Source: Conidiobolus incongruus B7586 (Eukaryota; Entomophthoromycota; Entomophthoromycetes; Entomophthorales; Conidiobolaceae). Taken from it: DNA of 18,827 nucleotides. Under the pieces are notes generated by a model. The model saw only the letters and a list, made by a program, of their open reading frames with translations. It did not search any database and was not told the origin of the DNA. The stretch lies in contig JNEM01010869.1 in the NCBI GenBank assembly GCA_000697335.1, positions 1-18,827 of the forward strand, written 5' to 3'. Each line of letters opens with the position of its first letter. Position 1 is the first letter of the stretch. Below are positions 11,033-18,827 of this stretch, piece after piece. The position numbers and the translations under genes are program-made.

Positions 11033-12019
11033 ATGCTTTTAAATACTGGTATTGTATTGAGTTTACTGACAGCGGTGGTGAATGCTCACAGCTGGATAGA
11101 CTGCACAGATCGAAGAGTGGATGGCGGATGTGCTGGGTTCATTCGAAACTTTCAGGGCCATTATGACGACGTGTCCACGTACAAGATACTCGACAGAAAT
11201 CCCCAAGCATCGCTCTGCGATCCGAGGACTCAACTGGATTATCGGGTGTATCCTGATCAATACCCCATGGCGAAAGCGTACGCTGGTCAGACTTTGTTCA
11301 TTGATTACTTTGAAAACGGTCACGTCAACCTGGATCGTCTTCCACCCGATAATAAACCCCATCCGGGTCATTATGGCATCTATTGGACAGGTATTCCAAT
11401 CAGTACAAATATCACCAATCCATCACAGGATCCTGGCCAGATGGTAACGAGAGGCGATCTCGATAGAGCTACAGCGCTAACCATGGCGAATTTCGATGAT
11501 GGCGAATGCGCAGACATTACCTACTTCGGTAGGAAAGGGCCTAATCCGTGTATTGGATCATATACAATCCCAGCTGGGACGCAGCCAGGAATCTACCAAA
11601 TAGCATGGGTATGGCACTTCAACCGCGACTTGAATGGCTTCGGCGAGGAGTATGTATCATGCTGGGATGTCCAGGTCCTGGACAAGAGCGTGTACGATAT
11701 TGAGCACGCAAATCGCAAGTGGCAGCCCTACCGACCACTTGGACCCACAATCGTTGACATTCAGAAGATCATTCACGTGAACCAATGTGAAGAGGACTCT
11801 ACTTGGGACAGCAGCTTGTACAACTGCAAGGATGGGAGCCTGTGTCAAAAGCCCGACGAAATTTGCGGTCTTGGCCAATGCTTCAACCCCAGCACCCACC
11901 ACTGCTGCAACGATCAAACTATTTTACCTGCACACCAACCTTGCGAACATTTGGACAATCCGTATAGTCGTATTCAAACTTTCACGCTAAAACCTTTCGA
12001 TCCTTCAACTCATCGTTGA
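11033..12019 (+). CDS. Secreted LPMO-like protein with N-terminal His and Cys-rich C-terminal module
   Basis: Intronless, 328 residues. Residues 1-18 form a clear signal peptide (hydrophobic core GIVLSLLTAVV, cleavage after NA), so the mature protein should begin HSWIDC. An N-terminal His after signal cleavage is the hallmark of lytic polysaccharide monooxygenases, copper enzymes that oxidatively cleave chitin, cellulose or similar chains. A second copper-binding His could be H97 in FENGHVN, and the WVWHFNRDLNG...EEYVSCWDVQV block (about 192-215) resembles the last core strands of LPMO-like folds. The core carries several Cys (24, 33, 62, 159, 173, 210). From about 252 follows a Cys-rich tail (YNCKDGSLCQ, CGLGQCFNPSTHHCC) resembling small fungal carbohydrate-binding modules of the Carb_bind/CBM52 kind. 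One N-glycosylation sequon (NIT, 126). A decayed inverted copy lies at 16403-17396. The secreted nature is solid; enzymatic activity and substrate are inference, and I cannot place it in a named CAZy family. Confidence 0.8.
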   Translation: MLLNTGIVLSLLTAVVNAHSWIDCTDRRVDGGCAGFIRNFQGHYDDVSTYKILDRNPQASLCDPRTQLDYRVYPDQYPMAKAYAGQTLFIDYFENGHVNLDRLPPDNKPHPGHYGIYWTGIPISTNITNPSQDPGQMVTRGDLDRATALTMANFDDGECADITYFGRKGPNPCIGSYTIPAGTQPGIYQIAWVWHFNRDLNGFGEEYVSCWDVQVLDKSVYDIEHANRKWQPYRPLGPTIVDIQKIIHVNQCEEDSTWDSSLYNCKDGSLCQKPDEICGLGQCFNPSTHHCCNDQTILPAHQPCEHLDNPYSRIQTFTLKPFDPSTHR

Positions 12020-12089
12020 ACCAACTCTATTACAAAAGTTTAAACATTCTTTAACATTATAATAATATTTTGCGAAAAATATATTAACC

Positions 12090-12095
12090 AATAAA
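12090..12095 (+). promoter_or_regulatory. Possible polyadenylation signal of the LPMO-like gene
   Basis: AATAAA 71 nt past the stop codon. Placement is reasonable, but the AT-rich background makes chance likely. Confidence 0.3.
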
Positions 12096-12372
12096 TTATT
12101 AAAATTACACTATCATATATCACAATTTCAATTTATTACCAAATAATTCTTATTTTTTTCATTTTGAAAAATTGAATTAAATTATGATCATATAAAGTTT
12201 ATAGATGATAATTATATTAGAATTTTATAACTATAATATTATCAATTTGAAAATTTATATTAAAAAGAAATTTTATATCATTAATAAGGTAAATAGTAAT
12301 TGATACAACTATTATTGTAGGATTTCGATATGATATTAATAATAATAATTTTGGGATTTAATATTTGGATTG

Positions 12373-12378
<6 letters not shown>

Positions 12379-12420
<42 letters not shown>

Positions 12421-12424
12421 ATAT
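12379..12424. repeat. Compound (AT)n(GT)n microsatellite
   Basis: About thirteen TA/AT units run directly into about eight GT units, then return to ATAT. It lies in the intergenic stretch between the LPMO-like and mannosyltransferase genes and is likely length-variable. Confidence 0.95.
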
Positions 12425-13880
12425 CCAATTATTACTGTATTTTGAGAATTTTGTTTTTAAAAACAGTTGAGATTCCAATAATTAGATATATAATAATTGG
12501 AGCATGATTTAGATTAGAACAAAATTCCATTAAAAAGATATAAAATAATAACTGAAAGTTATAATTTATTTATAACGTATTAAAATCAATTAAAAATTTT
12601 TAAATATTATTCCAATGAATTTTTTTTATTTTTAATAATATTTAAAAAATAAATAAAATCATTTAAATTATATAAAAATTTTTTAAGTTTATAAAAAAAT
12701 CTAATATTTTGATAATTAATTTATATATTATCTCAATGAAATAGATTCATATTAAGATAATTATGAGAATTTCCTTGATATTAATCCAATGCATAAATAT
12801 TTGAATTAGTTAATAAATTTTTGATCTTTGTAATAAAACAAACTACAAATATATAAAATATCTAATATCAAATCAATATAATAATTGGATAGATAGTAAT
12901 ATAATGGTATATATTTGTTGAAAATTCATTTACTATAATTCAACAGTTATTATTTTTTATTAAATCATAATTTATTTTGTAGTGTGTTATTTTATTCTTT
13001 TTAAAATTCACTATTATTGAATTGCCAGTTGGAAATTATCAATTATTTCAATATCAATATTAAAAAATTTTATTAAAAGATTATAAAATATTTCACTAAT
13101 AAAAAGGAAGAATTCATATAAAAAATTGAATAATAATTATAATGATAAATTTAACATTTTAAATCACAACACTATTTAAAAATATATTTAATAATCCAGT
13201 GACTAATGAGAAAATAATTTTTGAGTGGATTTTAAAATTTGTATTTCTCCTGATTTTTTAATCTTCAAGTTCTGATACTATAGACTATAACAGATCAGAA
13301 TGTGCATTTTATTTTTTATGATGCCATTTCAAATACATATATATTAAAATATTATCAATTTGATTAACTTGATATTTAGGGTAATATAAGATATGAATGG
13401 TCTTCCATGATTGTACTAACTAGATTCTTCGCGTGATTATACAATATAATTATATACAGGTATGTAATTTATAAGTATAAAAATTTCATATTTCATTAGT
13501 CGAATCTATTATTGCCAAGTACAGATATTAAATATTCTTATTAATGACTTAATCGAGTAATATTGGACTAATTATATTCAAAGAAGTTATAATTATAGGT
13601 ATAAACTCTACTCCATAAAAATATACTAAGATTCATACCTGTTAATTAGAAAATATATTAAAATTTTTCCAATTTTTTATATCAATATTGTGTAGATAAT
13701 TAAGTATATATACCAAGGATATCCATGGACATATGGAAAAAGGAGTAATTATTATTTTAAAATTAAATGTGAAAATAAAATAATGTAATATAAATACTAA
13801 ATAATGCATTATACTTTTAATAAAAGATAAATTGAAATATCTATATAATCAATTTATCATCCTAATATTTTAAATATTCA

Positions 13881-15023
13881 ATGATAACAAATTCAAATTA
13901 TTTAAAAATAACAATCGTTTCATTAATTGTAATATTACCATTTTTATTATTGAGATCAAATTCCAATACAACCATAAATCAATATGTAGACCTCGAAAAG
14001 TATAAGTCATCTCAAGGAAATTCGATTCGTCTTTCAACGTCATATAATTCTACAAAGAAGATGAAGGCTGCATTCGTCATACTTGTAAAGAATACAGAAT
14101 TGGATAATTGGCTATCAAGTATGCAACAATTGGAAGATCGATTTAACAAAAATTATAATTATCCCTATATCTTTCTGAATGATAAAAATTTTACTATAGA
14201 ATTTAAAGAACGAGTCAGATCTTACACGAAAGCTGAAGTAAAGTTTGGAATAATTCCAAAAGAACATTGGAGTGTTCCGGAGTGGGTAGATCGTGACAGA
14301 ATGAAAGAGGAGTGGAATAAGGCTAAATATATATACGGAAAGTCCGAATCGTATCGCCATATGTGTCGCTTCGAATCGGGGTTCTTCTTTAGACATCCTC
14401 TCCTCAAGGATATTGAGTACTACTGGCGTGTCGAACCTTCTGTCAAATTCTCGTGTGATATCAACTTTGATCCCTTCAAATATTTGCATGATAATAACAA
14501 GAAGTACGGGTTTACAATTAGTCTATATGAAGTAACGGCAACTATCCCAACATTAATGCAAACTGTGGATAATTACATCGACGAGAGGGAACTTCGCGAC
14601 AAACTACCTAAAAACAACGTTAGAGAATTCATCAGAATGAATGGCGATGTAGGCTACAATGGTTGCCACTTCTGGAGCAATTTCGAAATTGCATCACTCG
14701 AAATTTGGCGATCCCCTCAATATCTGGATTTCTTCGACTACTTGGACAAAAAGGGAGGATTCTTCTATGAGCGCTGGGGTGACGCTCCAATTCATTCTAT
14801 CTTCGTTAGTTTATTCCTCCCCGCGAACGAATTGCACTTTTTCGAGGAGATCGGCTATCAGCATGAACGTATTGCTCACTGTCCGGTAGGTATCAATTAC
14901 TCCAAAAATAATTGTAATTGCGATCTCAAACAAAATTTTGATTTTCATAAAGATTCATGTTTATCAAAATATTTAGGTGGTGTACTAAGTAAAAATTATA
15001 ATTTTTCATGGAAATTAATATAA
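13881..15023 (+). CDS. GT15 family (KRE2/MNT1/KTR type) alpha-1,2-mannosyltransferase
   Basis: Transfers mannose from GDP-mannose onto O- and N-linked glycans of secreted and cell-wall proteins in the Golgi. Intronless, 380 residues, the usual family size. A short cytosolic tail, one hydrophobic anchor (about 8-24, ITIVSLIVILPFLLL) and a polar Asn/Ser-rich stem give the expected type II membrane topology. The catalytic domain starts near KAAFVILVKN (62-71) and shows the family's landmarks in order: SYRHMCRFESGFFFRHPLL, YYWRVEPSVKFSCDINFDPF (about 180-199), YGFTISLYE, GCHFWSNFEIASLEIWRS (about 261-278, with the conserved Glu of NFEI), GGFFYERWGDAPIHS (about 292-306) and HERIAHCP (about 328-335). 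The C-terminal CNCD..QNFDFH..SC region is also typical. Nothing looks broken. The first 30-60 codons are much more AT-rich than the catalytic part, as expected for an unconstrained stem. Which KTR subgroup it belongs to cannot be told, so no symbol is given. Confidence 0.95.
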   Translation: MITNSNYLKITIVSLIVILPFLLLRSNSNTTINQYVDLEKYKSSQGNSIRLSTSYNSTKKMKAAFVILVKNTELDNWLSSMQQLEDRFNKNYNYPYIFLNDKNFTIEFKERVRSYTKAEVKFGIIPKEHWSVPEWVDRDRMKEEWNKAKYIYGKSESYRHMCRFESGFFFRHPLLKDIEYYWRVEPSVKFSCDINFDPFKYLHDNNKKYGFTISLYEVTATIPTLMQTVDNYIDERELRDKLPKNNVREFIRMNGDVGYNGCHFWSNFEIASLEIWRSPQYLDFFDYLDKKGGFFYERWGDAPIHSIFVSLFLPANELHFFEEIGYQHERIAHCPVGINYSKNNCNCDLKQNFDFHKDSCLSKYLGGVLSKNYNFSWKLI

Positions 15024-16402
15024 TAAATTTAACAGTATTAAAAATTTTATATTATAATTTAATATTATAATAGATATTTTTTATTAATTTAATCTTATTA
15101 ATATTTAGAATAATTCAGAAACTTGAATTTAGAGAAATAATTGAAATTATTCAATAAACTATTGGCAATTTAGTATTATATAATACTGAATAAAACGAAT
15201 TCTAAATTAATTATTTATTAATTTTCTATTGTTTTCAATTGATGCTATGTCAATTTTTAAATTTCAATAATAATGATAATAAGTTTGCCATGATTATCAG
15301 CTAAATGTTTATTAATGTTAATCATGAGAATTCCGGTCAGAGCTTTAGAGCAAAGTAACATAGGGTGAAAGTCGATGTGCTTGAGTTTTAGGGGTATATT
15401 AAAGCATATGTATTTAAATATATTAATTTATTCTATTTAAATTTACTACATACCATCTTTTTTATCATTGTATTCACAATAAATATTTTATAATTTCTAC
15501 AGCTGATATATTTCAATTGAGAGTATTACTAAAGTTTATTAGAATAATAGCGCAAATCTAATGAAAAATAGCCTTGCAATATGGATCAAGTAAATTCGAT
15601 AAAACAAACCAAAGATAGATAACGAGACAATTAAAGTATTTTACTAAAATAATAATATGTATGGCTTGGCCCTGATTGAGATGATTCCCGAGCGGATGTA
15701 TACTCAGTAGTGATTTGTAGTGTTATCAGCCCTAACAACAATGAGTTGAATCACTGACTGTAGTTGTTGACCCGGTTTCACATAGTACAAGGGTACTACA
15801 TGGTACTAGTGTGCGATTGTATTCGAAATAATGACTGATGTTATAAGCTGAAAGATGAGCGGACCTCCCAATCTACGACAAAAATCTTGTTAAAATAAAT
15901 TATATTTAAAGTATTTTTTCTAAGTTAAAAATTACCAGTAGCTATTTTGATAGTGAGAAATATAAAATGTATAATATTTTAATATTATTAAAATTATGAT
16001 TGATATCAAAATGATTGAATTTTTCTTACAACTATTTTGATTAATATTAATTTGATTCTTTTTGGATCTTTGATGAAAAAATAAAATGGCAGTTGAAGTA
16101 GTGTCAAAAATGATAATCAATTTTGATAAGTTGATTACGCTTAAGGAATTTTATATGTATAAAAAATGTCAACGATTCCTCTTGATGTACCTTCTATCAT
16201 GTAAATATTTTAAAATTGTGAGTATAACTATATGCATATTTAATGTTTCTATACTATTGGAGAATAATCACCAATAATCCATATTAATGGACTGACTATA
16301 AAATTATTCTTAGAATTTAATATCTGTTTTAACCACTAAATGATTAAATAGAATATTCTATATGTTCATTCATTTTGTATCTTTTCTGGTGAATTAAAAA
16401 CA
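15024..16402. other. Intergenic region, mostly AT-rich
   Basis: No intact gene. Open frames at 15932-16120 and 16086-16277 overlap on opposite strands, are I/N/K/F-rich and show no domain, so I treat them as chance. A short moderately GC-rich patch at about 15310-15400 and a larger one at 15650-15890 stand out; the latter is listed separately. Confidence 0.6.
15650..15890. other. GC-richer island of unknown nature
   Basis: This patch has near-balanced base composition in an otherwise AT-dominated stretch, with no open frame longer than a few dozen codons. It contains possible hairpins: AGTGATT near 15710 can pair with AATCACT near 15750, and AGTAC near 15785 with GTACT near 15795. Later copies of GGTACTA follow. 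It could be an unrecognised non-coding RNA, a fragment of a repeat or a scrap of decayed gene. I found no tRNA, 5S or U6-like core in it. Confidence 0.3.
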
Positions 16403-17396
16403 TCAATTCAATAAGATATATTTATTAATGATGATGAATTGAGAATTAGGATTATTGGTAACGGATTTACACTCCAAATTTTTGATGCACTCGTAAGGAT
16501 TATCCAAGTGGTGGCATTGCATTTGAAATGGGAGAACATGTTGTACTTTGTAACGTTGATACTCTTTGGAGCTGTAGTACTGTCCAGGGGCACAAATCTC
16601 ATCGGTCTTCTTGCATGAATTGCCTACCTTGCAGTTTCACATGAAACTGTTCTAAATGAAATTTTGCTTGCAATGTCGGTAATTGATCTTTTCGATTTTC
16701 ACGAGAGTTAGTAAGGTGTCCATTATATGATGGCGTGCACCGAGTCGTAGGTCTTTTTGTCAAGTACTTCAATGCCCCAATATGATGAGTACTCCTCATC
16801 GAGGCCATTCATGTCGCGGTTGTAGTGCCACACCCACACTATTTGGTAAATGCCTGATCGTGTTACCTAGGGAATTGTATATGATCCAATGCAGGGTTTG
16901 GACCCCTTATCACCTTTGTAAGTAATGTTGGCACATTATTCATCGTTGAAATTCCCCATTGTTAAGATTTTGGCATTTTCCAAATCCTTTTTCAATACTA
17001 TTTAGCTAGAATTATTGAAATCTTTGTCTTCGTTTTGGCTCACTGAAATACCTACCCAACCAATGTCATATTTACCTGGGTGGGGTTTATTATCGACAGG
17101 CAATTTATCCAAGTTGACGTGACTATCCTCCATTTAATGAACGAGATGTGTCTGACCAGTGTATGCCTTCGCCTTGAAGTACTATTTAGGATAGTTGCTC
17201 TCTTCTTGGATTCTGAAATGGCAGAGTGATACTTGAAAATCCTTTTTCAGAATTTTATAGGTTGAGTTCTGTTCACTGTGGCCTTGATAGTTTTGAATAT
17301 CTCAACACATCCTCCGTCAACTCTTCTATTGCTACAATCGATTCAACTGTGAGCACTGACAATTAATGGCCATAGTAAAATTCTAGTATTTAACAT
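16403..17396 (-). pseudogene. Decayed inverted paralogue of the LPMO-like gene at 11033-12019
   Basis: Read on the minus strand this aligns end to end with the intact LPMO-like gene. The start MLNTRILL...SAHS keeps the signal-peptide-like opening and the would-be mature His, but the next codon (Trp in the intact gene) is TGA at 17345-17343. Further on, RRVDGGC, VNLDKLPVDNKPHPG, PCIGSYTIP, GIYQIVWVWHYNRDMNG and EEYSSYWGIEVLDK match clearly, with several internal stops and frame changes between them. The 3' part (KKTDEICAPGQYY, CHHLDNPYECI) matches the Cys-rich tail and runs open to a TGA at 16405-16403. Over the CIGSYTIP to LDK-x-x-YD stretch (50 positions) about two thirds of residues agree by eye. 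It lies 4.4 kb from the intact gene in opposite orientation, with the GT15 gene between. The number and spread of lesions make a sequencing artefact unlikely. Confidence 0.93.
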
Positions 17397-18827
17397 TTTA
17401 AAAAAAATATTAATAGGACTTGACAAAAAGATAAAGTATATTTGAGGAAACACTTATTGAAAGTAGATCAATAGTTTATAAAGATCAGTTAAAAATCAAT
17501 GTCGCTTCCTTAATATACTTTCTGTTTAAACTATTTACCAATTTCTCTGTTTCCATAACTAATAAAAACTTGATTCAGTGCATTAACAAATATTAGGAAA
17601 TGAGTCAAGTTAAATGTTATATGCTTAATACTTTCACTCATTTATTCCCAATTAATGCTATTTACTTTAATTTTCAAAATTCTTTCAAGCTGAATAAATC
17701 AATGAGTACGAATTAAATTTTGAATTTATCATATTAATCTCTCTAAATTATTGAAAAATGTTAAAGTTTATAGCTATTTCAATATTTTATATTACATCGA
17801 TATTAGAATTATATATATTGATTATATAATCTATTAATTAAAAATTTTTAATTAATGAAAAATATTAAAATAATTAATCATTTTGTAATATTATTGAAAA
17901 TAAAATTTAAAAAAAATATTGGCTAAAGTTTAATATATTTTAATATTATATTATTGAATATTAAATAATTAATATAAAATATATGTGCTTAAATCACATT
18001 CATATATATTGACTTAATAAAATTCTAATTTTATTCTTTGAATCTATTTAATCTATGTTTTTATGATTCAAATTACAATTAATTGAATATCAAATTTTTA
18101 ATCATTTAATTTCATAGATTATAAGCAGAGAATAAAACATAAATGATTGAATATTATATTTCAAACTAAAATTAATATGTCTTTAATCATTGAATACTAT
18201 CTTTATCAATTTTAAAGTTATTTTATTAACTGAATATTTTTAATTGTGAATAAAATATTGACTTTAATTCATAACCCATATTATAAGTTTGTTAATTAAA
18301 ATGTTAACATCAATCAATTATATTGATATAATTAGTTTTAAACAGTAAAGAATTAATTATCAACAGATTATGCTATATTATAAATTATTCAGAAATAATT
18401 AACTAATAGCTTTTGCATTATAATGGTAATTATTTCTTTTTTGAATGTTAAATCATCATATTAAAGATATTAATATTATAAACTATAATTATTATCAATA
18501 TAATAAATTGAAAATGATAGTATTAGAAAAATATTAAAGTACTTTATTAACTACCCAATTATTATTTTGAATTTTTAATATCACCTAATTTTATTTTAAT
18601 GTATTCAATAATAGTTACTATGTTTTTCAAAATTATACTCTTTTAAACTTAATAAAAGTTTTTATTATAATTATATAAAATTTTTAATTTTTATTAATAT
18701 TACCTTGAATTTAAAGTAACAGGAAATTTTTTAATTTTTGATTTTTCAAATATATTATTAGTTTGAAATAAATAAATATATACAAAGTTAATAGGAAATT
18801 ATATATTTTTAATATATATATATATGT
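17397..18827. other. AT-rich stretch to window end, no gene seen
   Basis: Composition is again dominated by A/T runs with dense stops in all frames. No coding segment, RNA gene or ordered repeat is visible apart from a short TA run at the very end (about 18808-18825). Confidence 0.7.

Larger units (their letters stand above)
12020..13880. other. AT-rich intergenic region
   Basis: About 1.9 kb with no coding-like segment and no RNA gene seen. It contains the compound AT/GT microsatellite listed separately. The last few hundred bases before 13881 presumably hold the mannosyltransferase promoter, with no nameable site. Confidence 0.65.

Noticed and set aside
15650-15890. tRNA or C/D snoRNA in the GC-richer island
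   Set aside because: No B-box-like GTTCRANNC with a matching acceptor stem, and the ATGAT and CTGA words present do not make a proper C/D box pair with a terminal stem.
15932-16277. Opposed, overlapping open frames of 62 and 63 codons
   Set aside because: AT-driven residue content, mutual overlap on opposite strands and no similarity to any known protein that I can see.
16408-16808. Two minus-strand open frames of 64 and 69 codons
   Set aside because: They overlap the LPMO-like pseudogene on the same strand; the frames that match the intact protein are different in most places, so these are chance frames in decayed sequence.
1-18827. CRISPR array, rRNA, prokaryotic operon or origin features
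   Set aside because: The window is eukaryotic (spliceosomal introns, GT15 enzyme, Clf1), and no regularly spaced repeats or rRNA-like stretch were seen.

Overview
The window looks like nuclear DNA of a fungus with a very AT-rich genome. A family GT15 (KRE2/MNT1-type) mannosyltransferase, a family known essentially only from fungi, sits in long AT-dominated intergenic stretches. The introns are tiny (49-54 bp), with GT donors and TAG acceptors. This combination suggests an early-diverging fungus; an entomophthoralean such as Conidiobolus is one candidate. That placement is inference, not something read directly.

Layout. 1-1560: AT-rich, nothing recognised. About 1570-3020: a stretch of clearly higher GC with one fairly coding-like but repeatedly interrupted frame, unidentified. 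3227-5348 (minus): three-exon gene for the spliceosomal HAT-repeat protein Crooked-neck/Clf1/Syf3. Its true start lies upstream of the long ORF, which begins inside an intron. 5349-8186: AT-rich intergenic. 8187-9906 (plus): five-exon mitochondrial succinate-semialdehyde dehydrogenase gene, including a 12-nt micro-exon. 9907-11032: AT-rich, with AAT/ATT runs. 11033-12019 (plus): intronless gene for a secreted protein whose mature form should start with His, resembling lytic polysaccharide monooxygenases (LPMOs), with a Cys-rich C-terminal module. 12020-13880: AT-rich, with a compound AT/GT microsatellite. 13881-15023 (plus): intronless GT15 alpha-mannosyltransferase. 15024-16402: AT-rich, with a GC-richer non-coding island at about 15650-15890. 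16403-17396 (minus): decayed paralogue of the LPMO-like gene. 17397-18827: AT-rich, nothing recognised.

How the genes relate. Clf1 (pre-mRNA splicing) and succinate-semialdehyde dehydrogenase (GABA shunt, mitochondrion) are housekeeping genes with no functional link to each other. The right half is more accessory: an intact LPMO-like gene and its inverted dead copy flank a Golgi mannosyltransferase. This suggests local duplication and loss in a secreted-protein family. No functional cluster is proven. No tRNA, rRNA, CRISPR array or intact mobile element was seen.
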